Part shown: positions 12,401 through 27,400 of the stretch, in pieces
Layout of the letters: each line of letters begins with the position of its first letter
Numbering within the stretch: the first letter of the stretch is position 1
The notes under the pieces: generated by a model
Seen by the model: only the letters and a program-made list of their open reading frames with translations
Told to the model about the DNA's origin: nothing
Database searches by the model: none
Assembly (NCBI GenBank): GCA_030407085.1
Contig: CM059585.1
Location: 120,013,001 to 120,077,000 of the forward strand
Direction of reading: 5' to 3'
Origin: Trichopria drosophilae
Lineage: Eukaryota > Arthropoda > Insecta > Hymenoptera > Diapriidae
Length of the DNA stretch: 64,000 nt
Translations under genes and position numbers: made by a program

Positions 12401-15400
12401 TAGGAATTTTTCCATTATACACGTTCGTTAAAATCTTTACTTGATATCATAAAGTATGACGACAATTATTTCGATATTCATACTCTCAAGTGAATTTTCA
12501 GCCTCTTTCTACTTTATCCGAATTGAATGCATGATTTCCAATTCTATGAAGTGAAATATGACTTTTTAAGGAAGAAATAAAAGTGTTACCTTTAAAAAGC
12601 AATTAATCCTAACTTAATAACCAATAATCGTAGACCCGATTTGTGTGATAAGTTTCCGATTTAAGTTTCCATCCTCTTGAAAAACTTTTTTTAAATATTG
12701 TCATTTCATCATCGGATACGCAAGCATATGAATGTTTAATATCTAATCAAGAGAATGTAGACTGTAAGATGCATATCTTTCCTAGTATAGATGATGACGA
12801 GAAACTGTTCAGAATTATCCTAGATTTTTATATTCTGGCTAGAATCCAGCTCCCTAATATGGATAGAAATCCTAAGAAAAATGACATAAATTCTGTCGTA
12901 AATCTACTGAGAAGTGAGAAATCGTTGGAGATTATATGATTAACATGACTGCGACAAGCACTTAAAACTTCATTAGTTTAAAAAATTATACTCTAAAATT
13001 GATAACGAAAAGCTTCAATTAAATACAAATTTCTAGGCATGAGTATATAACATTAATGATTTAATTTATTTGACAACTCTCTATAATGCTTTATATCATT
13101 ATAAATTTATTTCCTTGTATCTAATGAAATAATTACTCTGATGGAAAAAAAATAGACATTTTTTTTATAAAACTACATAAAAACAGGAACATGTCTTTTT
13201 CTACTTAAAAAAAACTGCACCTACAGGATGTAACAGCTTGGCATATGAAAAAACATAAAAACATTGAATTTCGGTCCATAAAAATACAAACATTTTCATT
13301 AGTTAGCACATTATTCAGATTAATATACGTTGATAATTATTGAACTATGTACTAGATGGCTCTATGTGTTTCATTTGCTGAAAAGTTTTTCAAATTATTT
13401 ATGCTAACTGATAAAAAAAGCATATCTTTCTATGCAACAATTTATATTTAACATTGGAGTTCTTACTATTATTTGAGTCGCAGATTACAAATCCCCATCC
13501 ATAAATAGAAAATTCAAAATGGAGAATCCAATGTGGCGGCTAACAATCGTCAAATTGTGGCAAAATTTACGACAATCACTATTCAAGGGTTTGGGATTGC
13601 TGAATACGAATTGAACATCAATTATTAAAATTCAAAATGGCGGATGCAATAGTTTACTTCTCCTCTTTTTTACTCGGATACTCATGACTCAACATTCAAT
13701 TAAGACAATATTGAGTGTCTTAAAAATTATTTTAAATTTTCAATTCTAGCAATTCCGAAAATCCTAAAATAATAAGTTTGAAAAATAATTATTCGATTTT
13801 TTTAACTTTATCCGCCATGTTGATTCCAACATTTTGAATTTTTAAAATCTGACGCCAGGTTCAGAATTAGAAACCCCGAAAACTCCTAAGCAACGCGTTT
13901 GATGCAGAATAGTTCAATTATTTTTTAAATTGTCTACCATATGCGATCCAACATTTTGGATTTTTGAAATCTATCATCAAAGTGGTAATTCCGCAATATG
14001 AGAAAAATCTGAAATGGCAAATCTTAAACGTTGTTAAGAATGTTAAAAAGACTGTTGACATTAACTTCGTCAAAAACTTTAAACTAATCACATACGTTAT
14101 ATTCAATGTTGGATAACAAAATGGCGGTCCGTTCGACGAAATCTTGTTAATTTTTTAAAATTGCAGTAACTCGTATATGGAAATGAAATAAAATTCTACT
14201 ATCGAACAAAACTCATTATAAGTGATTTTGGGGATTGCTGATTAGGAGCCTTATGTTAGTTTACTAGATCTAATTTTATCAGATAAGATTTCGTTTAATC
14301 TGATTTCAACTTAAGTACTTTCACTCTTTTTTTTAAGATCATAGCCATTATTGTAGTAAATATACTTTAGCTAATAATCATATTCAACTTTCCTAATTGG
14401 CCTTTCAACATCCAAAAGTTTTTTCCAATTTGCTTAATTATTCAATTTATGCTATTTTTCTGCTTTCTATATTACAATTAAATTAAGATCAACATTCCCG
14501 AATATAAGATAATTTTCATTTGAAATTAAATTCATTCGTTTAGTTTGAGACGTAAATTCACTGGCTTCAAATTTAATGAATGCGAAAAGTATAAATTCTA
14601 CGGCTTCCCTTCGCTTACTCTACATTCCACTCGGTCTTTGAAGAATTATTGAAAAGTTCCTTTCAGCAGATGCAGTCGAGATGTTTGTACTGAGATGTGG
14701 TAGAGAGAAATATTTAGTTGTTTTTCGAAATTCCCCTATTTGTATGCCATACGTATTTTGCTTAGTACTATGCAATTTTCATTATATTGATGGAAGGTAT
14801 ACTTGGGGTTTCTACGATATATATTGCGAAGATATAATAAAAAGTAATAAATTAAATGATTTTATATTGTATTAGATTTATAACGATTATAAGATAAAGT
14901 TTTTTATATGAAATTTATCAAGTGCTTAATTTGTTACACTATGGTTTTTATTCACAGTTACATTCGCCAATGTTAATAATAATGATTACAAATTAGCATT
15001 TATTAAACGATACACAATAGTGTCAAAGCTGTTTACTTAATTAATACATTAATTAAATTGATGTAATTTTACTTAGCCCCACTGGGATATTCAAATCCGT
15101 TACCTTGAGGCGTCATTAGCAGATGTTAACATGGGTCATTGGTCGAGCTGCTGATCCTCTGAGTAATGGGTTTGAATTAATTGTCCCACGAATCAATCGC
15201 TTCTAATTCACCTAAAGTAGACTAACGATCCTTGTCAGCTATTTTGTTATGTCTTCGAATTAGCAAGCATTGTTAGAAATAGAAACATTATAAATTACCT
15301 GTGGTCAGATCTCTAATGATTGGTCTACAATCAGATCTTTAATGACCATAGAAAAAATCGATTTTATACTTAATACAGAACAGTGTTCTGCATTAAATCC

Positions 15401-18400
15401 CATTAAATAATTTGATACTCTTGATATACAATTACGTCTACAGAAATTTTGTGCATTGATTCCTATTTATTTTCATTACCCACTATCGAGAATAGACAAC
15501 CTTACGAAGGACCAAACTTTTGATGAAATGTATTTGGATCATAATTCTGGGTTTTTAATGGCTCATCAGGTGGCTATATTCAAAGATCACTGTATTCATT
15601 ACACTTTTAAAATCTTTTGAAGATGATTTACATACATACCTAGTCAGAACTTAGTATCAAGTAATATATAGCCCTCACACGGTATGTAATTAACCCCTTC
15701 GTTGGCACAGAAAATTCTACAAAAAGTGCCCCGAATGGCAGGAATTTTTTTTATCGTCATTTCGACTCCAACCCGTACTCAAGGGTTTTCGAGGTCGCTG
15801 ATTACGAATTTGAACTAAAAATTTGCAAATTCAAAATGGCGAATCCAATATGGTGGCCGAAAATGAAAAAAATTACTTGATTGTGATGAAATTTGTTACT
15901 CGGGGGTTTTCGAGGTTGCTGATTGCGAATGTGAATCCGCCATCTTGAATTTTGACATTTCAAGCTTGAATTCGTAATTAGCAACCCCGAAAACCCCTGA
16001 GTAACGAATTTCATTACTATCGAGTAACTTTTTTCATTTTTTTTCATTTTCGGCCGCCATATTGCATCCGCCATTTTGAATTTTTAAATTTTGACTTCAG
16101 ATTCGGATTCAGTGACCTCAAAAACACCCAAGTTAGACTTGGATTCCAAAACGGAGCAAGTTAAATAGAAAAAAAACGATGTGCGCACTATTGCGTCAAT
16201 GGCACACAGGGCACTTTCCAATTCCGCGCACTACTGCGTCAATGCCAACGAAAGGGTTAAATACACTTCATAAAATAAACAAACTGCGATAAAGTCCTGT
16301 AAACTTTAAAGTCTTTTCTTAATATGCAAGTAAAAAGCCACACCATCTTAAAAACAAAGATTATTTTCCACAAACTCTCTTTGTCAACAGAAATCTGATC
16401 CTTTGTTAGCTTACACCCTAAAGTATCAAAAGAAGTGTCTTCCTTTTTTGCTCCAAGCCGGAAAATGACTTAAAATAAAGCTCATGGCTAAACTTGTTGA
16501 CATTCCTTCAGATGCACCTTACGAGGGATAAACGAATTACGATAAGCGAGGAGAGACAACAAAGGAGGTGTTGGCTGGGATGGGACATTTATTCCACAAA
16601 CGTTGGGTTGTAGTACGCAATTGCAGATCTCGTGCACGCAGCATCCCATACGTGCACCTGAATGATAAAGACGCGGATATTCGCAAAACTTCTAAAGGGT
16701 CTGGAGGGAACCCTGGTTAGTTTGAATAAGCAGTCGACGAGAACCCGGCTAGCAACACAATTCTCGGAAAGCGCGGAAGCCACGAAAAGGAAAGAGAAAT
16801 GGGGTGAACCACAAAAGAGGCAAAGAGGGTTGAACCCATCGCGCAGGTCCAGAGCCTCGAAGAAGATTACCTAAGAGAACTACGGCGACTCCAGTGGGAT
16901 CCGGTTGCGAGAAACCAAGCCAGGGGATAAGCAATGAAATATACGCATTTAGGCCCCAGAGCCCAATCTCATCCTCCAGCACGAGATAAAGGCAGAAGGG
17001 TGGTTGCAGATAAAGTTCCAGAAAACTCCTGCTTCCTGATGACTTTAGTTTACCCTTCATTTACATATCTGACATAAAATGATGGTTGGATTAAAATTAC
17101 ATTTCTTATTAAATTTAGCCTGGAAAATTCATCCCTTGATTATCAGAGCAGACGAAATATATCTACAACTGGAGCTTTTGAGTTGATCGTACATGATGAT
17201 CATAGTTTTATCCATTTTTTATGTTTGTAATGAGCATACCTGTTAAGGTTTCTTCATTATTGCATATCTTTAACAATTATTTGTTCACAGTTAGTATTTA
17301 GTAACATCAAAGGTACCTTACTGTATTTTAGTACCCGTAATAACGATCCTCATTAACGATCTTTATTCCTCATTAGGTACGACTATTGTCGTATTATTGA
17401 TTAGCTCGCTTACCATCGAAATATTGTATGATAATCAATTAGGATCTCTTCCCTCATAATCGTCTTTTCATCTGCCTAGAACATGTAAAGCGATTACCGA
17501 AAGCATTTATTGTTCTATTAAAATAAATTAAGAAACCAACGAATAGCCAAAAACTAAAATTAATCCTAAACAATTCAGATTTTAAAATTACTTTGTAATA
17601 AATAAATATTTCTGATGAAAACCATTCGAGTTTAAAACAATGTAGCGTTTTTAAGATTGAATACGTTGAAATAGCTAATCGCAACCCTCTAAAATCGTTG
17701 AAGTAAAATTTAATTCCAAAGGAGTAAAAATCTTCACTTTACTGGACTGAGCAAGTTAATCAAACCGTTTTAGAGTGCAAATTAAATTATTAAGTTTCCT
17801 TATAAATTTTCTAAATTTAAATTTTATTTAAAAATAGATCTTACATTTTTTACGGAAATAACACCAATAATTATGTCCGGCTTGTCTCCCTACACACAAA
17901 TGAAAAATGTGTCTAAATACGTACTGCTTTTATAATTGAGTATGCAAATTGATATTGTTACTACATGACAAAGAAAAATTAATGAATATTCAAACTTCTA
18001 TTCTTTCTCTTCTTTTCATGAAAACTGATTTACATGTAAAATGACGTGGGTTCGTGTCCTATCTCATTTGCAGTGTTACAGAATTTTAAGAAATGTGAAT
18101 ACTATAGCGTAAATGCCAAATCAACGTCATGTAAATATGAAGGAAAATTAGTAAATCTAATTTTCTTTTGTTCATTCCTACATATAAAATGAATCATTTC
18201 TTTGTACTTGGATACATATTACTTACATTAGAACATTTATATATAACATTCATATACAATAAAGAACGAACTTGTAGGAATGATGAACAAAAATTTACGG
18301 TTTTCAACAAATTATGTCTAAATATACATTTTCATTCAGATTTCAGCATCATTGTATTTTCAAAATAAGCATTTTAAAAAATAAGACATCCACAATTGCT

Positions 18401-21400
18401 TTTTGGGCTGCTGTTTCAAACGACTGACAATGAAGCAAAATTTATGAAAAATGAACAAAAATGAAAAAAAAATCAATTTCTAGATATAATTTTGTTTTAT
18501 AATGTAGTATATTTTATAATGTTTATTACGATAGGGGTTTCTAATCGTTTCACTTAAAAATAGGTTTTTACGTATTTTCAATTTTGTGTAATTTTGTGAC
18601 TTCGCTAAAAAACTGCAACCAGTAAACTTTGTACAAAAATCAATCATCAAAAACTGAAACTATGAATAATAAACTTGTATTAAATAAAAAATAAAAAATA
18701 CCATATTTTGCTGTACGGAAAAAATGTAAATCTCTTTGTCAAATCCAACTGGGTAGGTTAAAACTATGCAGTTGGTACAAACCGGTTCAGTAATGATAAC
18801 CAAACCAGTTTAGTTGTGAAAACAAAAAAAAATTCGGTATATAATTAAATAATTTAAAATTTTTTTTTTACTTTTGGGTATTTTTAAATTTTTTGCTTTG
18901 AGTGTAATCACTGAATACTTTAGTAAATCGAAAATGCTCCTCAATGACTATCCGTCGGAGATCAAAACCAATACAAAATACTGCTCCGACAGTACATGTA
19001 AATTGAAAACTAATACATATTGTCCAGAAATTATTATGTAAAAAATGTTTCCAAAATACACATAATAAACAATAAGCATAAACAAAATATTAGCTTACAA
19101 TGAATAATTAAAGTTTTTTGGTTCCCTTCGTAGTAAATATTACTAAATATGAAGATTTAAAGCTGTAGATGAACCAATCAGATGGTATTTTTGCACTACT
19201 AATTTTTTAATTTTCTGTAACGTTTGCTTCTAAAGCCAGAAACTCGTCTGGATTCATTAGAAGAATTGCAAATATGTCAAAGAAAATTTTAATTCGTAAA
19301 GATGGAAAAGATGGAATTTTATATGAAACTATTTTTTGGATTGTTCTCGATTTTCGAAAAAATGGAGGGCCGAACTCGAGAGATTCTACAGCCGGGAAAT
19401 TAGCTTACAGTGTTTTTTTAAATTTACAAAATAAATCATTTAAATAAATTTATAAAATACAACAATAAGGAACGAAACAAAAATTTATAGTTTTGAAAAT
19501 AAAAAAAAAGATTTTCAATAAACGATGAATATGAATTGTTGTTGTTGTTGTAATTTTAAAGCTGGCCACTAATTGAATGATCTCACAAGGCATTTCTAGA
19601 AGAAAATATCGAATTAAGAAGAAACATTTTTTCATTTAAATTAATAGAATAACACGTAACCGATTTTTTTCAATAATAAACGTCACCAATCGATATACCA
19701 GACCCAACAATAACCGGATATGGGAATTGGCTAATATTTTCCACAGCTTTTACTTTTTGGAGCTGCATTAACATTAAAGTAAACGAATATTACAATTTCA
19801 ACATTAAAGGGTTAAAGATATATTCCAGATTTTATTATATACAAATAAAATAATTTATGCATAACTGATCCCTTTGAATTTTCTTCTTGAAAAGTTGAAT
19901 GTATATTTGATCGAATCTAAATTGTACCCAAATCCATTATTAACATCAAACAGTGTATCAAACGGTTGTGTCTTCTTTCAACAATTAAACACATCTCTAA
20001 ATTGTATTTTGACATTTAAAAACAATCGAGTCAGCCTTTGGCATCGTAGAAAATGTTCATCGCTTATATATCCAGTTCTAGTCAATATAAATATCCATAT
20101 GATCCTGTAATACATTTCAAAAAGTAATTAAACAGTGTGCTAATAAATTTGATACATTAAAGATTAATGTAAGATTGTAAATGTCAATACTTCATAAATT
20201 TGGCGGTAATTACAACACCTCATGTCTGTATACTTCAAATACTGTACGGTGGTAAAAAAATCTCATGTTATGTACAATTTCTGAATGAGTTGCAAATATT
20301 TTCTACAGGTTAGTAATTTCGAAATTAAGCACTTCGAATTTCATTACCTTTTAGGATCATCGAGGCATCCATAAACCATGATGTATTTATCAGGAATGGC
20401 ATCTATAACTCGATAAGGCATATTAGCCAATAGTTCAGGAGTGACAACCCGAAAATTTTTGGAATAATGATCCTTCCAGCGGTTGTCTGGTTTAATAATA
20501 CCACTAACTACATCAGTTCCATTTCTAAACAAACATATTAATTAAATAGATTAGTTACAAATAATATCCATTAAATATTAACATATTTAACACTTATGAA
20601 AATTTTTTATATGGACGTATCTCTAATAAGTATAAACTTATTCGGCATTATGACACCTTCATATTTAAGAAAAAAGCTTGTTAGATTATGAATTTCGAAA
20701 GGTAAACACGTTCAACTTCTTTGCTTATTACTCGTGTGTTTATTAATTTTTTAATTTATTACAAGGTTTTAAATGATTTTTTTATCATTTGCTGAACTTT
20801 TCTGCGGTCTTTTTCCATTTCGACCAATACAGTGATTTTATAAAAGCTTTATATATAAGTAACTGAGATGTTAAATTAGTGAAACATTGTATCAAGTATG
20901 TGCCTGGTAAGACAGTGAAAAGAGAAATAGCGAAAATCACAGGACAAATCTTTGAAAAAGTTTATTGTAAATAATTAGGCTGCTGCAATTTCACAAACAC
21001 CGAGAATGCCTAAATGCAGAATATGGAAAAATTCGGGCGTTAAAGGGTTGACACCGTTTGAAAAAAACTTGATTAGGAGCGCAGAACTTAAGCTTCAATT
21101 TAAGACTATGTAGATGTTTCTAGCTCTTCAATTAAAAAAAAATACTGAACACCCTCTAAAATCCATTTTTTGGGGTGTCTACGCCCACTTTTCTCAAAAT
21201 CCTGACGTGATACGCAATATTTAAAACAACATTTTTTGTCTCAGTAGGCCGCAAAATACGATTTTGCGCCCCCACTGTAACCATAGGAATGAATGCTCCG
21301 GGTGATGGAGCGCTTTGAAAAAAAGTTGTTCGTTGTGCGAAATGTCATTTTGCTCCATAGAGACGAAAAATACTATTAAGTCCAGTTTACATGGTCGTCT

Positions 21401-24400
21401 AGAAAAGTATTCACATTTTTAACCGTAAACTACACATTTATTGTACACGTTTTAAATTCATCTATAAAAAATGTAAAGATCAGCGTCTAAAAATTAGTAT
21501 ATGTATAACATGTTTATGTAAAATGAATCTAAAATTAAAAAAGTGAACGAATTATTAAAGTTTAATTTATTTTTCAAGAATTGTCTTAACAATTTTAATA
21601 ATCATAAAATAATACGTCGACTACTCTGAACCCAAATGGGACTAAATCGCGACGGGACCTATAGTTTATGAAGGTGGAATCCAAACCACCTGAGCTTTGG
21701 CGTTATTAGACACTTATAAACAAATAAAAATTAGTATATGTGTAACATGTTTATGTAAAATGAATCTAAAATTAAAAAAGTGAACGAATGATTAAAGTTT
21801 AATTTATTTTTCATGAATTGTCTTAACAATTTTAATAATCATAAAATAATACGTACGAATTCGTCACATTTGTTTTGGATACAGTGTTTATGGAAATTCT
21901 GTCCCGATGGTAATTAACCCATAAGCAATTAAAGTCTTCGATCGGAAAAGTTGAATATAACTTTGTTGCGACCCAGTTTTCATAGTACTGAAACAAAATA
22001 TACGTTTTTATGTAAATACACGATAGGAAGAGTAATAAAATAACTCGGTACACGTACAGTAACTTAACAAATCTACATGTTTGTGCCTAAACTAAAAAAG
22101 AACTACGCAATATTCCACGAAACAGTACAATATAGTATTTTTATATTATCTTTTTCTAACTTCATGTAATTTTAGTTTTTTCCCGAAATTAAAACTTAAA
22201 AAAAATAAAAAAAATTAAAACCCTGTGTTCATTCGAGTCAATTTCAGATCTCGATGTTTATATTAGACGTAGATCAAACTGTTTGGGTGTAGTAGAACAA
22301 AGACAGTTTTTTTTTATTTTTTAGAAAATTTTAACCCACCGATGAAAAGTTAAATGATTGTCCATTCGGTATCGGGCCTACATAATTTTTCGGTTTAAGC
22401 AATCTTTGAGTACATTTCCAAAATTCTTCCTCAGTCGTTACTAAAGGAATGAAGTAAACACATACAATTATACGCAACGTTGAACTAAGATTTTTCGTAA
22501 ATACTATCCGTGACATTTTGAACTCTAATTTAAATAAACCATTAATTCCATTTTAATCTTATGCTGACTTTGCAATCATTTTATGAATATGAATCACACA
22601 AATAAAATGCTCTTTGCTTTAGTTCAAGTCGTATAACTGTTTGAAACTGATGAACTGTAAAAATAACGAACTATTGTCATAAGAAAAAAACCCAGAATTC
22701 TCAAATAGGCAGACAAGTAGTATTCCTATTCATAAAATTTAATCTCTTTAAGTAAAATGCGGTTGTTTTCAAGGTGCTGATAACACTTGTGCACACAAGA
22801 AAAATCTGCATTTGGTCTCACTATCTTGAAGCAAAATTCTATTCAAAAGAAACGGAAATAAAAGATTCTACAAATTTATTCCTTAAGATTAGTCTTGGTT
22901 AAATCATCAAACATTAATTTGCTAACAATTCACAACTATTTTAAAAAGAAAACGAATGTGTTTATTCTATAATTGAATTAAAATACCTTTGAAGCTAAAA
23001 ACGCAACAAAAAGTTGATATTCATTCGTTTGTTAATCTCAGATGAAATCTAAAATGAAATCTGCGTTTTGAATTTCTCAAAAATAATGTAGATATTGAAT
23101 TTAAAAATTGTTTACTATATCCAATTTTTTATATCTTATTTTGGCATTTTTTTTGTAATAAACTTTAGTAATCACATATGCAATATTTTTTAACATCTAA
23201 AATAAAATAATGACATCGATAACAAAAAATTACTGCCATACTATTGTAACTGTACACAATTTTTGTTGTTATTTCGTGTCATTAATTTTGTACTTTGTAT
23301 TTTGCACCCGCGTTCTAGGAAGCGAAATACTATTTTTCGCTCAGAAGTCTTATTAATTTTGCTGACAAATATCCTTATTTTGTTCCCTAGGAAGAGAAAG
23401 TGCGAGTTTGCTCTCTCAAAAATGGAGCAAATTTGCATTTTGCGCTCAGTGAGAAAAGTATTTAACTATAATGGAATCGCCTCCGGCTGAACAAGTTGGT
23501 TGATGCGAAAATATCTACATTATGATTATAATATGATTGGCATACGATGAAATTCTGAAATCATCATCCATCCCATTTGATATTTCTAATAAATAGTATA
23601 TTATGCTTCAAGGGAGGAAAGGGCCCGATTCCTGAGCGGGAGGTTTGCTGCACGAGCGAGTCGAGGATCTCCCGACCCATCCATTACTCCCGCTGGCGGC
23701 ACGTCCCGTCTCTAGGGAGTAATGAGAACGAAGTGCGCATGCGCGGTGGCGCCCGGGCAGAATCGGCAACTTTCGTCCCGCGTTCCAGGGATGGAATACG
23801 GACATTCCGACGCGGTCGGAAGAAACAAAATTTAAGGGACCTACAATATTATTATACCATAAAATTCGTTGATATTTTTTGTGGTCGCTATCTTGAGGCC
23901 GATAAACTAAACCGCGCAGCGTCGCGTCGGGCGCCTTGTGACTCCCACCACACTTCTTATTCCTTCTTCATTTCCCTTCCTTGTACACCACGCAATATAA
24001 ACGGTTTATGACAAGAAAAATCAGTGAGACTGGGTAATTACAATGTGCATATATGTAACGGAAATTATTCGGGTCTACGATATAGATATAGCTATTTTTG
24101 TTGTGTTAAATTTTTCAGTATTTTTTATCGTGCCTAAAGTCTGTTGATCAAGTTTATCAGAGAAATGTTTGTCTGAAATTCTGTCATGTTATCAAACAGT
24201 AAAAATGAAACAAAGGAAAGAAATCAGAGGAGCCGTATGACCGAGTAGGCCGTCCATTTCATCCAGATAATTAGCGGAAGGGTGCGCGCATCCGATGAAA
24301 ATACGAACGACACGGTTCACTTCGGGTGGGTTCGGTTTTTATCGCATTGTGCAGGAAATTCAGTAGAACCACTTGATTTTCCGTCATGCGAAGGCGGGCG

Positions 24401-27400
24401 GAATGTTTGTATTTTCGGAAGGGTCGAGGTTACGCATACGGGAAAAGAGGGAAGGGCCACGGAACAAATTGCTCGTAAATTACTTCTCGTGTCCGCGTGT
24501 TTCTCGCAGCGTCGCCCAAATACGCGAAATCCGCTTTTATTGTGATGCATGGATCTGGTTTCGGGGACCCTCGTATGTACTTTTGAACTCGTCGTCGTTC
24601 ATTCTTATTCCAGAGCAATATATGTAACGTTGGATGTTAAAGTGATACGTGCAAGACCAACAAAATGATCGAACTTTGTCGAGGAAATTATTTTAAATTG
24701 GGAGATATCCGAAAACCCTCTTAAAAAAGTTTCCGGAAAACGTCGTTTGTTTTTGTTCATTGCTTTCGGCAAATCCATCCGCACGATAAGTAGCTCACTA
24801 ACCTTTCGAAACTATGTGGAAGGAAAATAGCGATGGGGGAGCCTTTGCAAAAGTTTCCCCTCGTGCGGGGGAAATTTATTTATAGGTACGTTTCGTTTGC
24901 AAAGCACCATTTCATTTGCCCAGAAAACTTTCACCAAACTCCGTGCGGGATTTGGTTTGCTCAGGGTAGATAGTTTAGGACATGTATCGTGGTTGCGAAA
25001 TAAGATCAAAGGCAATATCTCTAATGTGATTTATAAAAATTTAAGTTTGACAGTAGAAGGCAGTGTACTAATAGTAATTAATTCCAGTTAATTACTTATC
25101 TGGACAATTTTCTCAAACACAATGTTTGTTATTAATTGTAAGGGGCAAATTTAGCTACTAAAAATGCATTGTCCCCAGTGGTGGAAGAACTTCATAGACC
25201 ACCATATTTTGCATGATTTGATGACTGTCCTTGAACTTCAAACCCTTTGAAGAAACATGGAATAATGGCCTATATCATACTCATAATGAACTTGCAAATA
25301 GTGTTTTTAGATCCAATACTATGGATGTTTTGTATCTTCTGTTCTATGTAATAGGATTTAAACAATGACAGTTTGATCAAAGGCAGAAAGGAGATGATCA
25401 AAGCTTATAAACAATGACGAAAAAATAATGAATTAAACATATATTCATGTCAATCATCAAACTTCAAAACTACGCTTTTAAATTAGTGTTTCTTAAGGCG
25501 ATTGTTAAGTGTAACAACCTATTATCAATTCTCAACCTCCAAAAAATCTGCTAAAGACATAGTCCACTATTTTCGAGGTCGCTCTATCGATTTATGCTAT
25601 TTAAAAAATTGAAAAAATTATTTCCAACCCCTGATTTTTTAATTTAAAAACGAGAAAAAATAGATTTTATGTACTTTTTTTTTTAAAGTGCAATTTCTAA
25701 TACAAAATACGTTTTAGACAGATGTTTAGTATTGAAATTTCTATGTGAACCATAACATTAAATATGGCGAAAATATAGTAAATAGAATAAAAAATAGTTG
25801 ATTACGGGTTTTATAATTAAAATTCTTCGCCGAATGCTTCTGCCTTCTCTCCTGCTTAAAAAAGCCAAGATATAAAAATGATTTACTATCTTTAGACATG
25901 TTACCTTATTATTGTATCAGACATACAATCTCCATTGATCTTATCATATCTCAGTGGAAATAACTATAAATTGGATCAAATTCAATGTGCCGTTAGCTCC
26001 TTTATATTCAAACTTTTTCCAGGGTGATCTCCTTTTCAGTGAATATTTGTTGTACTCCAGGGATCCCTTCGACACGTCTAATTTTCTGGTCTATTCAAAC
26101 TTGTTTTGGCGAATTTCTGTATTTTAAAATTAAATTTAATAATACATCGAAAAATAAATATAAGAAAATGAAAAACTCATCAACATCAACACAGAATATT
26201 TTTAATGTCATAACCTCAAACCTAGAGGTTTTTGGCTCTTGAGAAGGATATAGAAATTTTGAATAATCAATATCAACTGACATCATGCATTCTGAAATTA
26301 TTAAAATAGATTTTCAATCCGTACACTGTAAAATGCAATAATGAAATTAATGTGTGCCCTACTATAGAGTCTACGCAGATATCTGGGAAGAAATGCACGA
26401 CTCCATTTTTTAAAGACATTTTATTTAAAAATATGCTATCTTATTGAGGAACAGTGTCACTTTTAATTCTCGTTATACAAATGTTTTATTCACAGTATAT
26501 TTGCAATAAATTTTTACCGCACAGGGGAGGCTAGTAAACAACCTTCTTCCCTTCGTAATATTATAATTGCCCAGTCGATCTTGATTTACAATTTATATCC
26601 ACAATGTAGACTTACGACCATTTTGCTATTTATTTACTGTACTTGGAGTGTTCAACATTTATGTATGATTGAATCATTCTAGAAGAGACACATAACGATA
26701 ATGTTAGCACAAGAAACATATTACTAAAACCAACGAGGGACTATTTCCTACAATTATCTTATTTGGACCCAATAATACAGATAGTCAGTTTTATTAACTT
26801 CCGGTCTACAGGGAAGTTATTGAAATGACCTCAAAAATGGAAAATGCTAATTTCATTATATCTCCACGTTTTGCGACCACTAGAAGCAAACTGACACATT
26901 TTTAGAGAGATGTCTGTCTGTGTGTGTGTGTGTACGGATGAAAACCAAATTTTGTCCAACGATTTCTCTTCAACGGATGAAGCGAATTGATTAATTTTTT
27001 TTTTAATCGATGCGTCCTGACCTAACTTCGTGCTGATTAGATTTTGAACATGATCGGCTGAGCGGTTTTCGAGTTATTCCAAAAAAAAGTAGTAAAAATA
27101 GTACAAATAACGTGAAAAAATGATATTATTTAACAAATTCCGTCATTTTTCGTGAGGAAACTGTTGATGCGCGTCAAAAAACTGAGAAATAAAAAAGCCG
27201 ACATATCAAAAAGCCGACAAGTAAAAAACCGACATATTAAAAAGCCGACACGGTAAAAGTATTATTCTCTTTACAATATGCCGATTTTTTACTAGTCGGT
27301 TTTTTTATTTGTCGGCTTTTTTAAGAAATAATGGGTAGATTTCGGAAATAAAACCTCTCTATATAACGCAAAATATGGAAAACGTACGTGAATATAACCA

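Larger units (their letters stand above)
9406..19977. other. NXN giant intron, part before the lipocalin
   Basis: Donor GTAAAT at 9406. Besides the 15.7-kb TTAA element and the repeat patch at 13.5-14.1 kb, I see AT-rich non-coding DNA and one complex, GC-richer island at about 16560-17050 with overlapping spurious open frames on both strands. No splice-consistent exon was recognised. Confidence 0.6.

Noticed and set aside
15121..15195. tRNA-like segment
   Set aside because: Weak B-box-like GGGTTTGAATT but the acceptor and anticodon stems do not pair.
23577..24011. 144-codon + strand open frame in the GC-rich island
   Set aside because: Arg-rich, low-information content with a competing minus-strand frame; more likely a composition effect than a gene.
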